Source: Symbiodinium natans (Eukaryota > Sar > Dinophyceae > Suessiales > Symbiodiniaceae). From it: DNA of 64,000 bases. Numbering within the stretch: the stretch's first letter is position 1; each line of letters begins with the position of its first letter. The DNA lies in the NCBI GenBank assembly GCA_905221605.1, contig CAJNDS010001247.1:186001-250000 (forward strand), in the 5' to 3' direction. The notes under the pieces were generated by a model. That model made no database searches. It had not been told where the DNA came from and saw only the letters and a program-made list of their open reading frames with translations. Shown one piece after another: positions 11,442 through 21,650 of this stretch. Made by a program: the position numbers and the translations under genes.

Positions 11442-11486
11442 AAGTTGGAAAGCGCAAGATTTGGAGAGCTCCTGGCCTGAAAGCTC
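11442..11486. repeat. Half copy of the hairpin
   Basis: Left arm and loop only (AAGTTGGAAAGCGCAAG), right arm missing. Confidence 0.75.
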
Positions 11487-11734
11487 GAGAGTGGACAAGA
11501 GGCTTTGATGGGAAGCAGAAAACAGAGCTGGATTTCCAACCCGCAACAGCAATATTCCCCTCACAGTATATAAGGACTATCTAAGGTAAATCTGGTCAGT
11601 TCTCTAAAATATGGTAAACCCTAAGCCCTAAACCTTAAACCCTAAACCCTCAACCCTCAACCCTAAACCCTGAAATAAGAGGGGCCGCCTTGTAATAAGG
11701 ACCTCAGAACGGCGCAGATTTTGCAGAAGTGACC

Positions 11735-11865
11735 ATTTGGGGGGGTTTATGGGAGTTTACGAAAAGAAGGGACCCCTAATATAGACCCCCAAATAGTAAA
11801 ATCCCCTATATTAAGGACCCCAATACGGTACCCCTAATTTCGCAAACCCCCCCATATAGGGGAAT
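11735..11865. mobile_element. IE-6 copy 1
   Basis: Shares GGGGGTTTA...AATATAGACCCCC...AATAAGG-like blocks and CCCCTAATTTCG with 17637-17755. A weaker relative may lie at 1190-1262. Confidence 0.65.
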
Positions 11866-12220
11866 AAGACTAAGATTCCCTTCAAGGGCTCCTTCCTTTT
11901 GCCCCTTCAAACTTGAGATCCCAAGCCAGCACCTCGAGCCCTAACTACACCCTAAACCCTGAACCCTAAACCCTTAACCCTAGAAGCCTAAACCCTAAAC
12001 CCTAAACCCTGAACCCTAAACCCTAAACCATCCTAAACCCTAAACACGAAGCCATCCTAAACTCTGAACCCTAAACCCTAAACCATCCTAAACTCTACAC
12101 ACTAAACCGTCCTAAACCCTAAGCTCCAAACACTAAACCATCCTAAACCCTGAACCCTATAGACACTAAACTGAACCATCCTAAAACCCTAAGGTTTAGG
12201 GAATCACCACGGCCGCAAAG

Positions 12221-12310
12221 TCCCGCGCCCATGGGTGACGCTGGATGGCGCCTCGAAACGTCAGTGTTGGAGATGCTGTTGGATTCGGAAAGGCTCAGAA
12301 CATGGGGTCG
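12221..12310 (+). CDS. Candidate exon
   Basis: GCAAAG acceptor, 29 open codons (APMGDAGWRLETSVLEM), GTTAGGG donor from a long TTTAGGG array. Confidence 0.55.
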
Positions 12311-12311
12311 G

Positions 12312-12482
12312 TTAGGGTTTAGGGTTTAGGGTTTAGGGTTTAGGGTTTAGGGTTTAGGGTTTAGGGTTTAGGGTTTAGGGTTTAGGGTTTAGGGTTTAGG
12401 GTTTAGGGTTTAGGGTTTAGGGTTTACGGTTCAGGGTTCAGGGTTCAGGGTTCAGGGTTCAGGGTTCAGGGTTCAGAGTTTA
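12312..12482. repeat. TTTAGGG array grading into TTCAGGG
   Basis: About 16 TTTAGGG units then eight or so TTCAGGG units. Confidence 0.95.
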
Positions 12483-12550
12483 AGGTTTCCGGTAAGCTTC
12501 ATGGGTACGCATGGCCGTGCGCCCCATCCCTCGACTGGCGGCCCAGCAAC

Positions 12551-12693
12551 CACTTGGAGGCTCAGGATACCTATAACCCAATTGGAAGTGTAGTTATAAA
12601 CCACTTATAAGCCCCTGAAGTACCCTCATAGGGGTTATGATTGGTGAGAAGTACAGTGATCTGGTCGGTTACTAAGTACCATGAACCTCCAAG
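12551..12693. mobile_element. IE-3 copy
   Basis: Inverted ends ACTTGGAGG... and ...CCTCCAAG. Confidence 0.75.
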
Positions 12694-12909
12694 CCCCCGT
12701 ATGCTATGGACCTCTGCCCTAAACCCTAAACCCTAAACCCTAAACCAATTTTTGAGGACGAAGAAGAATAACCCTTCGCCCTCTAAACCCTCAACCCCTG
12801 AGCCCCGAACCCTAAACCCTAAACCCTAAACCCTAAACCCTAAACCCTAAACCCTAAACCCTAAACCCTGAAGCCTCAAGCCTCAACATCGGGATGTCAA
12901 ACTCCCTAG

Positions 12910-12973
12910 GGGGCCCGACCTCACGGACTGGAGGCTATGTCGCGCCGGCGCCTGGGGAAATGAAGTCCACTGG
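12910..12973 (+). CDS. Candidate exon
   Basis: CCCTAG acceptor after a CCCTAAA block; reads GPDLTDWRLCRAGAWGN; donor GTGTAGG. Confidence 0.5.
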
Positions 12974-13014
12974 GTGTAGGGTGTACAAGGAGGAGCACCC
13001 TTCCAAAGGGTTTT

Positions 13015-13115
13015 AGGGGACCCCTTATATACCACTTACATGCTCTATTCAAACCAAGGGCCCGTACATCAGAAACCTTTAGAGAAGGTAAGGGACCAAG
13101 AAACTACCTTAGAGT
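13015..13115. mobile_element. IE-10 related, partial
   Basis: Shares AAGGGCCCGTACATCAGAA with the 19975 element. Confidence 0.4.
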
Positions 13116-13222
13116 GTAGGGTTTGGGGCATGGGGCTCCGAAGCCCCCCTTTTTAGGTTCTAAGGCTTAGGGTACGAGCTGTGAATCCAAAAAGGTGACA
13201 ACTAATTTTTCGTCCGTTAAAG

Positions 13223-13290
13223 TATTGCACTCTTTACGATGGGCCGCCTGCTTCCCAGACATTGGGCACGTGCCCAGTGCTGTGCTCAGG
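13223..13290 (+). CDS. Candidate exon
   Basis: TTAAAG acceptor, reads YCTLYDGPPASQTLG, GTTCTGG donor. Confidence 0.35.
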
Positions 13291-13352
13291 GTTCTGGAGT
13301 TTGGGGTTTGGGGTTTAGGGTTTGGGGTTTAGGGTTTCGGGCTTCTCCCAAG

Positions 13353-13453
13353 GATCCCATAACCCTCAGGCACAAAGTTACGCCGGACACCTGGGCCCCC
13401 AGAACGCTTTGTCAAAAGAGAGCCCTTGCAGCCCATAGGCCCGAAGGTACAGG
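13353..13453 (+). CDS. Candidate exon before IE-1
   Basis: CCCAAG acceptor, 33 open codons (DPITLRHKVTPDTWAP), ends at the ACAGG|GTGG donor of an IE-1 copy. Confidence 0.5.
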
Positions 13454-13571
13454 GTGGGACCCCCTAGTTATAAGTAGAGTTATAAGGGCCCTAAATTGGG
13501 TTATAAGGACCCTAAGTTAGGTTATAAGTCCCTTAACTACAGTTAGTATAGTAAGGGGGCCCCACACTGTA
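13448..13571. mobile_element. IE-1 copy 2
   Basis: Same family; the right end has decayed to CACACTGTAT and lost the AG. Confidence 0.85.
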
Positions 13572-13855
13572 TGGTTCCATGGCTCTAAAGTGGTTGCCAA
13601 GTATATATTATTGAGGATGGACTCAAGAAACCCCAAAGCCCGATAAGGGCTTAGGGTTTAGGGTTTAGGGTTTAAGGTTTAGGGGCAAACCCTATACTGC
13701 TGAGACACATGAACTTAAATCCTTAACCCGAAGTCCTGGACTGTTGAGGCAAACGAAAGGCCAAACAGGAACAGAACGATAAACCCCTAAACTCTAAACC
13801 CTAAACCCGCCTTAAAGGTTCAACTGCTGAAGCCTGGGAATAAGACAGCTCGGTT

Positions 13856-13955
13856 GCCCAGTAATTTAGGATTTCAACAGGGTGCGCCATTTTGGTTAAA
13901 GGGGCTGATAAGGGAACCTAACCCCCGAAAATGGAGGCATCCTGTCCAGAAACCC
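13856..13955. mobile_element. IE-9 related
   Basis: GCCCAGTAAT start, AGGGTGCGCCATTTTGG centre, AAGGGAACCTAA. Confidence 0.55.
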
Positions 13956-14389
13956 TAAACCCTAAACCCAAAGCCCTAAACCCTAATCCCTAGACCGCAG
14001 CTCTGCAAAGAGGGAATTAGGAACAAGCTGCCCTGTATAGTCTCAAGGGACTCTCCATGACTCCCATAGCGCTTTAGAGGATATTCAGCTAAACCCCTGA
14101 ACCCTAAACCCTAAACATTCAGCTGTACTAGGGATCCTAGTATGATGAAGCGTCGGTCTTCCGGTCTAGGATGGGGGGGTTCAGGGTCTGGGGTTTATAG
14201 GTCTAACCCTAAACCCTAAACCCTAAACCCTAAAATCCAGAAACATGCCACACCTCGGTCTACTGAGATCCAGGCGCGTTGGATACCCGAGAAGGCCAGA
14301 ACCTGTTGCATTCCGCCAGGAGCTACAAGGAGGGGGGGGGGGGGGGGGGGGGGGGGGGTTCAGCTACGAGGAGGGTTTGGAGTGTTGGA

Positions 14390-15040
14390 GGGTTTGGAGT
14401 GTTATAGAAATTGTACAGGGTTTGGGTCCGGAGTTTTGGGCGGGTTTTGACCGAGTTTCTCGTTTTGTTTTTTGCTGAAAAAACACAAGGTTTTCAGCGT
14501 TTTTCAAGCCTTCGCAAACAGCTGGCGGCTTTTTGGGCGGGTTTTGACCGAGTTTCTCGTTTTGCTTTTTTGTTGAAGAACGCAGGCTTTTCAGCTGTTC
14601 TCAAGCCTTCGAAAAAAGCTGTCGGCTGTCGGCCCTTTTTGGGGTTTGAAGATTTGTGAAGACCCTAAATAGTCAAAATCACAAAACTTGCCATTTGAGG
14701 GGCTTCCAAGGCTGGCAACCAAGGGAAAATCCTTTTGTTTTTGGCCGTAGTTGAGGATTTGTGAACAATTTAGTCAAAAACTCACAAAAATTGTTTTTTT
14801 TGGAGAAGGGGGGGGGTGGTTCCAAAGGCAGCCAAACTAGCGAAATTTCCTACGTTTTGGGCCTTGATTCAGGGATTTGTGAAGGCCCAGAATGGTCAGA
14901 AAAAAAACTAAACTTGGCCATTCGAAGGGTTTCCCAAGGATGCCAACCTAGGGAAAATTTCATGTTTTGGCCTTGATTTGTGAAGGCACAAAAAATTGTT
15001 TGGAAGGCACCATTGTGCTTGGTGACGCGGTACAATTTCT
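14390..15040. repeat. Diverged AT-rich tandem repeats
   Basis: GGGCGGGTTTTGACCGAG occurs twice (about 14439 and 14536); later, units of about 110 bp repeat GATTTGTGAA, then AAAACTTGCCATT-like, then TTCCAAGG. No telomere repeats inside. No gene called. Confidence 0.7.
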
Positions 15041-15115
15041 ATTTATACAGGTCTTGAGGGTTTGGGGTCTAGGGTTTAAGTGTGGTTTAAGGTTTAGGGT
15101 TTAGGGTTTAGGGTT

Positions 15116-15226
15116 TAACTATACTACAGTTAAGCGACTTATAACCTAAGCTAGGATCCTTATAATAACCCAATTTAGGGGTCCTCAGAACTCTACTTAT
15201 AGCTAGGGGAGCGGCCCCCTTCCTGC
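15116..15226. mobile_element. IE-1 copy 3, left end replaced by TTTAGGG
   Basis: The internal IE-1 sequence begins directly after a TTTAGGG block; the left terminal repeat is gone. Confidence 0.7.
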
Positions 15227-15235
15227 ATGGGTCAG

Positions 15236-15275
15236 AGGATTCAGGAGACTCACCCAAGCCGCATCTCCATCGAAG
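15236..15275 (+). CDS. Candidate exon, GC donor
   Basis: GGTCAG acceptor; RIQETHPSRISIE; GAAG|GCTTTAGG donor leading into telomere-like repeat. Confidence 0.4.
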
Positions 15276-15735
15276 GCTTTAGGCTTTAGGGTGTCATTAG
15301 TGTTTGCAGTTTGCGGGTGTTGTGAGCAAGAGTCAAACCCGAACGAAGCCCAAGGACAAATTCTGTAACGTAAGAGTGAAAAGGCTGTCCCGTCTTATTG
15401 AACGGGTCTAAACAGGGAACCGCATACCCAAAAACCTTGATTCTAAGTAGGGAATGATGGAATTAGGGCCCTATACATATATGTATATATATATATATAC
15501 CCTTTAAGGAATTATATAGGGTACCTCATTCCCTCATGCCCTACTAATAAGAACCAGCCAGAAAATGGAGTAAGGGTACTGGTGGGCATCCTTAACTAGG
15601 CCACATGCTTTAGATTAGAGGCATGCAACACACGATTGGGACGTGGATGTGAAAAACCCTAAGTCCTAAACCCTAAACCCACGAACCCGGTCCCCCTTTA
15701 AAACATTGCCGGGGTGGCGTGGCCCGGGCCCCCAG

Positions 15736-15796
15736 GACTCGCGCTCACCGCGCGAGTCGGAGATGTCTCGGCCATTCCAGGATGGGCTACTACAGG
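15736..15796 (+). CDS. Candidate exon before IE-1
   Basis: GCCCCCAG acceptor, DSRSPRESEMSRPFQD, then the IE-1 donor ACAGG|GTGGGG. Confidence 0.55.
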
Positions 15797-15884
15797 GTGG
15801 GGCACCCTTACTATGCTAACTGTAGTTAAGGGACTTACAACCTAACTTAGGGTCCTTATTATAACTAGGGGGCCCCACCCTGTA
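15791..15884. mobile_element. IE-1 copy 4, internally deleted
   Basis: Both termini intact, 94 bp. Sits at the end of the exon at 15736-15796. Confidence 0.85.
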
Positions 15885-16039
15885 GGTTTAGGGTTTAGGA
15901 CTTAGGACTTACGGGGCTCCCATGATGAAAAGGGCCCATTGAGGGGATGATAGGGCATGAAAGCCCCAGCCGGGCTGTGAGGCTTTAACACACCCATAGT
16001 TCTTAGCTTGAGGGGCGTGGGGCTGAGGGATGAGGGTTA

Positions 16040-16190
16040 GGTTTGAGCGTTGAGGGTTTAGGGTTTAGGGTTTGGGGTTGAGGGTTGAGGGTTTAGGGTT
16101 TGGGGTTGAGGGTTGAGGGTTTAGGGTTTAGGGCTTGGGGTTGAGGGTTGAGGGTTGAGGGTTTAGGGTTTAGGGTTGAGGGTGTAAGGA
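16040..16190. repeat. Mixed TTTAGGG/TTGAGGG array
   Basis: Higher-order pattern in which TTTAGGG, TTTGGGG and TTGAGGG units alternate. Confidence 0.9.
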
Positions 16191-16259
16191 ACTGGGGGTC
16201 TTGGGCTGTTGAGTGGGAGGTTCATGACGGCCCGAGCTAAAGCATGTCAACGGCGTGAG

Positions 16260-16301
16260 AAACGTTCGGCCTGCGCGCTGTAATCCCACATGCCCCTAAG
16301 G
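16260..16301 (+). CDS. Candidate exon D1
   Basis: CGTGAG acceptor; TFGLRAVIPHAPK; ends at the AAGG|GTCCATG donor of an IE-2 copy. Confidence 0.5.
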
Positions 16302-16470
16302 GTCCATGTACCTATATAATATATACTTAGGACCTAAATGGGTTTCCCATGTAGTAGCTTTATGGCCCATGTGTGTACCTTATAAGTACATGGACATGGA
16401 CCCTAAGCCCTAAACCCTAAACCCTAAACCCTAAACCCTTACTATATAGGTACATGGATCCTTCTGGAAG
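16297..16470. mobile_element. IE-2 copy with internal CCCTAAA block
   Basis: Ends CTAAGGGTCCATGTACC and GGTACATGGATCC. About 38 bp of CCCTAAA lies near the right end, which seems duplicated on either side. Candidate intron 16302-16470. Confidence 0.8.
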
Positions 16471-16508
16471 TGTACTTCGGGTGCTGCATGTGGGACCACA
16501 GCGTACAG
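16471..16508 (+). CDS. Candidate exon D2
   Basis: Continues D1 in phase across the IE-2 intron: V-YFGCCMWDHSVQ, then CAG|GTCGAA donor. The frame stays open to about 16545 if that donor is not used. Confidence 0.5.
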
Positions 16509-16602
16509 GTCGAACCTTTCTCACGCCGTCTTGAACTGGAGATTCGTACCTAACTCGATCAGGCCGGTGCCCTAAACCCTAAACCCTAAAGCCTTTCGGG
16601 CT

Positions 16603-16722
16603 ACTTGGAGGTTCATGGGTACTTATAACCCCAATGATAACCGTACTCATTAGTCCCCTAAGTCCCCTAAGCGGGTTTTCGTGAACTTACAATTGGGGTT
16701 CTGAGTACCCATGAACCTCCAG
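16603..16722. mobile_element. IE-3 copy
   Basis: ACTTGGAG|GTTCATGGGTAC to GTACCCATGAACCTCCAG. Confidence 0.8.
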
Positions 16723-17191
16723 GTATACTTAGGCCTGAAGAGGTTCCAATCTTGCAGCTTTAAGGCCCAAGTAGACACTCGATGGGTACATGTACATGGC
16801 TCCCTGGCTATCCTGTTTGTTTCAGCCTCGTTTAGTTAGGTGCGGTAAAGGGCTGCATCCTGACCGATCCGGCGCCCGCAAAGTCAGAAAAAGTCAGACA
16901 TGTATATGGATCCTTAGCACCCTTGGGGTTATGGAGAGTCCTCTTGGCCTCAACCCCAAACTGTAGAGACCCCAAGAGGTCTTTTTGGGATGAATCCGAG
17001 ACCATAGACCTGATCCAGGGTTTAGGGTCTATAGGGTTTAGGGTTTAGGGTTAGAAATAAGGGTCTAGGGTCTAGGGTTTAGGGTTGAAGGTTTATTGCG
17101 GGCTTTCTAAGCCCTAAAATGTTAAAAGCCCTGCAGAAAAACTGCCCTCAACCTAAACCCTAAACCCTAAACCCTAAACCCTAAACCCAAG

Positions 17192-17271
17192 GCCCTCAAG
17201 AGCTGGCCTTGCTCGGCACGGCCTCTCCTGGCACGGTGCGGAAGGACCTGTCCCACAGCGCGGCCGCTCGG
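17192..17271 (+). CDS. Candidate exon E1
   Basis: CCCAAG acceptor at the end of a CCCTAAA array; PQELALLGTASPGTV; CGG|GTTAGGC donor opening a TTTAGGG array. Confidence 0.6.
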
Positions 17272-17432
17272 GTTAGGCGTTAGGGTTTAGGGTTTAGGGT
17301 TTAGGGTTTAGGGTTTGGGGTTTAGGGTTTAGGGTTTAGGGTTTAGGGTTTAGGGTTTAGGGTTCAGGGTTCAGGGTTTCAGGGTTTCAGGGTTTCAGGG
17401 TTCGGGGTTAGGGTTTAGGGTTTATAGACTAC
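17272..17432. repeat. TTTAGGG array opening an intron
   Basis: Starts with the donor of exon E1. Confidence 0.9.
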
Positions 17433-17459
17433 ACCCTGAGCCCCAAGAACTCAAGTTAG

Positions 17460-17531
17460 CGCCTGGGTGTCGCCGGAAGGGGCGCGGCTGGTGCAGTGGA
17501 GACCTATGCGAGCCCAGCCCGACACCAAATA
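17460..17531 (+). CDS. Candidate exon E2
   Basis: AGTTAG acceptor; continues E1 in phase 0 (RLGVAGRGAAGAVETY); canonical donor ATA|GTAAGA. Confidence 0.65.
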
Positions 17532-17636
17532 GTAAGATTCCCTAAACCCTAAACTCTAAACCCTAAACCCTAAACTCTAAACCCTAAACCCTAAACTCTA
17601 AGCCCTAAACTCTAAACCCTAAATCCTGCAACCCTA

Positions 17637-17755
17637 CGGGGGTTTACGAAAATAGGGGACCCCGAATATAGACCCCCCCCAAATACTAAGATTCCCTTAT
17701 AATAAGGACCCCAATAAGGTACCCCCTAATTTCGGAAGGCCCCCCCTATTCTTCC
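17637..17755. mobile_element. IE-6 copy 2
   Basis: Aligns by eye over its whole length with 11735-11865. Confidence 0.65.
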
Positions 17756-17812
17756 AGGGACCTAAATGTGGTGTCTCAGGGTTGAGGGCTTAGGGAACCT
17801 CAACATTGCCAG

Positions 17813-17942
17813 GTCCCAGGAAGTACAAGGCAAGGACCTCTTTCGGGTGTCATGCAGAGTACGACCTGCCTTTGAGGAGCGGAAAGAGTTGGAACGGAGG
17901 ATTTAGGAGATGTTCAAAGCTGACGATCATGAGGTTTCATGG
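17813..17942 (+). CDS. Candidate exon F1
   Basis: CCAG acceptor, 42 open codons (HAEYDLPLRSGKSWNG), CATGG|GTTCCC donor at the left end of an IE-8 element. A second frame rich in Glu/Arg is open except for one TAG. Confidence 0.5.
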
Positions 17943-18080
17943 GTTCCCCTACTACTCCCCTCAATACTACCACCCCCCAAGGTTCCCCTCTCAAAAAAAC
18001 CTTACTTAGGCTTCATTATCCCTAAATAGCTTTAACTATTGGGGGTATAGAGGGGGTTAGTAGGGGAACCCATTGAGGTT
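17937..18080. mobile_element. IE-8 copy 1
   Basis: CATGGGTTCCCCTACTAC to GTAGGGGAACCCATTGAG. Confidence 0.75.
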
Positions 18081-18108
18081 TGTGGCCAGCTCTTGAAATC
18101 TAACTTAG

Positions 18109-18191
18109 ACATGGGCGTGGTGCGGTGCTTTACGGAGGCCTGATGCAGGAACGCCTTCTTGTCATGGCCCTCCAAGTCGCAAGGCTTTTGA
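18109..18191 (+). CDS. Candidate exon F2
   Basis: CTTAG acceptor beyond IE-8; joins F1 in phase (G-HGRGAVLYGGLMQE); donor A|GTCTTTC. Confidence 0.5.
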
Positions 18192-18507
18192 GTCTTTCTT
18201 TCCCCCTTTTAACCTCCTTTCTCCGCTGAACCCTGAACCTTAAACCCAAAACCCTATAAAGTCTTCGTTCGGGCACGATCGGATGCACAAGTCTAAGTGC
18301 AGCACATCATTGTACTCTAGGAGGCCGGAGGATTGCATCTGCAAGCCAAGACGTTCGTTCTGATGAGAACCCTAGAAAGGGTTTAGGGTTTAGGGTTAGG
18401 GTTTAGAGGGTTATAGGGTTTGGGGTTTGGGGTTTGGGGTTTAGGGTTTAGGGTTTATAAAGGTGCCCTAAATCCCTAAACCCCCGAACCCTGACACGTG
18501 CGACCAG

Positions 18508-18581
18508 GCTGCTGGAACTCTCGCGGCCGTCGGCCTGGAATGGGTGACAACGCTGCTCATCCCGCCACCCTACCTACATGG
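18508..18581 (+). CDS. Candidate exon before IE-8
   Basis: GACCAG acceptor; AAGTLAAVGLEWVTTLL; CATGG|GTTACC donor at the second IE-8 copy, the same motif as at 17943. Confidence 0.6.
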
Positions 18582-18813
18582 GTTACCCTACTACCCTCCT
18601 CTATACTACCCACGTTTAGGGTTTAGGGTTTATAGGGTTATAGGGTTATAGGGTTATAGGGTTATAGGGTTATAGGGTTATAGGGTTATAGGGTTTAGGG
18701 TTTAGGGTTTAGGGTTTAGGGATACTACCCCCCCCCCCCCCCTAGTTTCCCCCGACAACTAAGGCTATTTAGGGATGATTCAGCCATAGACGGGGTAGTA
18801 GGGTAACCCATGA
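18577..18813. mobile_element. IE-8 copy 2, split by telomere-type block
   Basis: CATGGGTTACCCTACTAC to GGTAGTAGGGTAACCCATG with about 105 bp of TTTAGGG and TTATAGGG units inside. Confidence 0.8.
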
Positions 18814-19030
18814 TACCTACATTCACCCTGCACCGTATGGTAGAAACACACCCCCAAAATAGGGAGGTCCTCGGGCTTCAGGGTGCAGGGCTTGGGTTTT
18901 TTTTGGGGGGTTTACAGCTGGGTTCTTGAGGGGTTGAGGGTTTCGGGGTGTAGGGCTTTAGTTTAGGTTGCTATTGAATTGGGGTTCTTAAGGGGCTGAG
19001 GGCGCTAAACCCTGCAACCCTCAACCCTAG

Positions 19031-19079
19031 AAACTCTGAGCTGTGTTGGGAGGCTTCTGGCCTTTGCTTTCTGAGAGGG
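19031..19079 (+). CDS. Candidate exon
   Basis: CCCTAG acceptor; NSELCWEASGLCFLRG; GTCTAG donor. Confidence 0.45.
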
Positions 19080-19341
19080 GTCTAGATGTTCAGATGTAGG
19101 GCCGAAGAGGGCTTAGAATTTAGGGTTTAGGGTGAAGCGTTTAGGGTTTAGGGTTAAGGGTTTCGGGAACCAGTGAAGAGTTCCGGGTTGTAGGGTTTAT
19201 GGCTTGAAGGTCTAGAGGGCTTAGACGGTTTACAGGGCTTCTAAACCCTAAACCCTAAACCCTAAACCCTAGACCCTAGACCCTAAACCCTAAACCCTAA
19301 ACCCTAAACCCTGACCCTAAACCCTAAACCCGAGCTTCTAG

Positions 19342-19434
19342 GAAGACCTCCGCAAAGAAACAATTGCCGGCGCCCAGCCTGCTGTGGGTAGCGCCTTTCG
19401 CCGGCGCCGTACGAACTCAGCGGTTCATGAACTG
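19342..19434 (+). CDS. Candidate exon, strongly protein-like
   Basis: CTTCTAG acceptor after a CCCTAAA array, 31 open codons (EDLRKETIAGAQPAVG, then a run of arginines), GC donor GCCCGAG. Confidence 0.6.
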
Positions 19435-19774
19435 GCCCGAGCCCCTAAACCCCGAAACCCTTAACCCCGAAACCCTTAACCCCTAAACCCTACACCCTGA
19501 ACCCTAAATCCTAAACCCTAAACCCTAAACCCTAAACCCTATAAACCCTCAACCGGAACTTGAAACCAGCTGAGGCTTGATTCGCCTCGCCCTAGGGGCA
19601 AATGTACCCATGGATTTGGCGTTTAAGGTTTTAAGGGTTTAGGGTTTTGGGGTATAGGGTTCTAAGGGTTCTAGGATTCTAGGGTTTAGGGTTTAGGGTT
19701 TCGGGTTTAGGGTTTAGGGTTTAGGGTGGGACTATTAGGGGTCTACACTTGAGCCCCCAAAAACTGCTGTCCAG

Positions 19775-19856
19775 GAATCCCCTTTGAGGGGCCAAAAGAG
19801 GGGAGCGCTTCGTTTGCGATGCGAGAGGATTGCGGATGCAGGGCCAGACTCTGGTG
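19775..19856 (+). CDS. Candidate exon
   Basis: GTCCAG acceptor; ESPLRGQKRGALRLRC...RIADAGPDSG over 27 codons; GC donor GCTTGGGG. Confidence 0.5.
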
Positions 19857-19926
19857 GCTTGGGGTTTAAGGTTTAGGGTTTAGGGTTTAGGCTTCAGGGT
19901 TTAGGGCTGCCTGCTTGTTACTGCAG

Positions 19927-19961
19927 ATCACACGCACCAAGTGGCAGCCCTTATTAGGATA
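19927..19961 (+). CDS. Candidate short exon
   Basis: CTGCAG acceptor; HTHQVAALIRI; donor GTCACATGG. Confidence 0.35.
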
Positions 19962-19974
19962 GTCACATGGTCCC

Positions 19975-20095
19975 TTAGTATGGGCCCTCAAAATTTGACC
20001 CTGTACAACCCAAGAAGGGCCCATACATCAGAACCCTTAAAGGAGGCATAGGACCCCATCAAGGGCCCATAAAACTAATCTTAGACACCACAAGA
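19975..20095. mobile_element. IE-10 related
   Basis: ATGGGCCCTCA start, AAGGGCCCATA pieces; partly rearranged. Confidence 0.45.
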
Positions 20096-20267
20096 TCAAC
20101 AAGGTCAAGATCAGAACCCTTTTAAGGAGGTATAGGATCATATTCAGGGCCCATAGATCTAATATAGGGGCCTTATAGTTACAATAGGGCTTTCGGGGGT
20201 TAATACAGTTTCATCATATAGGGACCCCAAGGGAATACGATTAGTAATGATTCGGACCCTATAGTGC

Positions 20268-20372
20268 CCCCCGAAGGGACTATACAGAAGTAGCCCATAA
20301 ATAACCCCCAAATAACCCCTAAGGTCCCTTATAAGGGTTCCTCCTTTCGTCCCTTGATACGCTTAGAGCCAA
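20268..20372 (+). mobile_element. IE-11 copy
   Basis: GTAGCC...AATAACCCCTAAGGTCCC...CCTTGA, aligned by eye with 45535-45618. Confidence 0.55.
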
Positions 20373-20441
20373 CCCTAGACCCTAAACCCTAAACCCTAGA
20401 CCCTAAACCCTAAACCCTAAACCCTAAACGCTGCGTCCAAG

Positions 20442-20531
20442 GCTTCCGCCGGCAGCGGCCCGCGGAAGGGACTGGACGCCCTCTCGCGGCGAGCGGCTGG
20501 GATGTCCTCGCTGCTGAGGGCTCTTGGGAGG
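20442..20531 (+). CDS. Candidate exon, 30 codons exactly
   Basis: TCCAAG acceptor after a CCCTAAA array; ASAGSGPRKGLDALSR...LLRALGR; AGG|GTTTAG donor. A clean example of a phase-0 exon between inverted telomere-type repeats. Confidence 0.65.
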
Positions 20532-20730
20532 GTTTAGGGTTTAGGGTTTAGGGTTTAGAGTTTAGAGGTTTAGGGTTTAGGGTTTTTAGGGTTGGGGAAC
20601 CCCACGTTGAACTCCAAAATACCGTTGAGGGTTTAGGGTTTAGGGTTTGGGGGTTTAGGCTTTCGAGATTATGGCCTTAAGCCCCCAGCCCTGAGGGCCT
20701 TGACCTTGATGCACGGTGTACGCAACTCAG

Positions 20731-20792
20731 AATCGCAAGCCGTGGGAACGGGTGCACTATGTGGTTGAAGCAGCTGAGCCCCAAAGCTCAAG
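20731..20792 (+). CDS. Candidate exon G1
   Basis: ACTCAG acceptor; IASRGNGCTMWLKQLS; GCAAGT donor, a canonical GC-type site. Confidence 0.55.
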
Positions 20793-20856
20793 GCAAGTAT
20801 ATAGATCAGGTCAAGGTTTAGGGTTTAGGGTTTAGGGTGTGGGGTTTAGGGCTAAG

Positions 20857-20921
20857 GGTCGACAAAGCACGGCAAAACGACGTTGCGAAACATGCAGTGT
20901 GACGTTGTCCGGCCTAAAGGG
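20857..20921 (+). CDS. Candidate exon G2
   Basis: Joins G1 in phase: G-STKHGKTTLRNMQCD...RPKG; donor GTTGTACC. Confidence 0.5.
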
Positions 20922-21316
20922 GTTGTACCCTAGGCCCGACCGTCAGAACCCAAAACCATCTTTTTGGTATGTTGAGGGTTTCCGTAAGCTCCTCCACGAT
21001 TGAATATTCCGCCCATTCGAGTCTGTTTAGGGTTTAGGGTTTAGTGTTTAGGGTTTCGGGTTTAGGATTGCTGTTACAGGCGTTACGGGGGGGGGGGGGG
21101 GGTGGGGGGCTCTTTGGCACAGTACCAGAGCCAAAGCCGAAGTCCTCCCCTGACAAATCCTGCCCTGAACCCTAAACCCCAAACCCTAAACCCTAAACCC
21201 TACACCCTAAGCCTTAAACCCTAAACCCCAAACCCTAAACCCTAAACCCTAACCCTAAACCCTAAACCCTACACCCTACACCCTAAACCCTAAACCCTAA
21301 ACCCTAAACCCTAAAG

Positions 21317-21407
21317 GCCTGCAGCAGCCGCAACTTCCGGCCGGGAAGGCGCTTGTACGCTTCGGTCACGCGGCGTGCGGCCGACTTGTCCTCCAGATGC
21401 TCGCCAG
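21317..21407 (+). CDS. Candidate exon
   Basis: CCCTAAAG acceptor; ACSSRNFRPGRRLYAS...; CCAG|GTTCAG donor. The reverse strand also has an open frame (EHLEDKSAARR). Confidence 0.5.
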
Positions 21408-21413
21408 GTTCAG

Positions 21414-21645
21414 GTACAAGGAGGGGCCCCCTAAAGGGTTTAGGGTTTAGGGTTTAGGGTTTAGGGTTTAGGGTTTAGGGTTTAGGGTTTAGGGTTTAGG
21501 GTTTAGGGTTTAGGGTTCAGGTATGAGCAGGGCCCCCCCCCCCTAGTTATACGCAGAGTTAAGAGGACCATAAGTTGGGTCATAAGGATCCTAACTTAGG
21601 CTATAAGTCCCTTAACTATACTTAGTGTAGTAAGGGGGCCCACTT
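21414..21645. mobile_element. IE-1 copy 5, diverged, split by TTTAGGG
   Basis: A left-end fragment (TACAAGGAGGGGCCCCC) is followed by about 12 TTTAGGG units and then a second, nearly full diverged copy. Confidence 0.6.
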
Positions 21646-21650
21646 CTAAG

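Noticed and set aside
17813-17942. Alternative frame with a single internal TAG (AFEERKELERRI-stop-EMFKADDHE), possible stop recoding
   Set aside because: Another frame is fully open and joins the next exon in phase; one TAG is no evidence for recoding.
20857-20921. GSTKHGKTTL resembles a Walker A P-loop
   Set aside because: It fits GxxxxGKT, but no hydrophobic strand precedes it and no Walker B is visible nearby; it may be chance.
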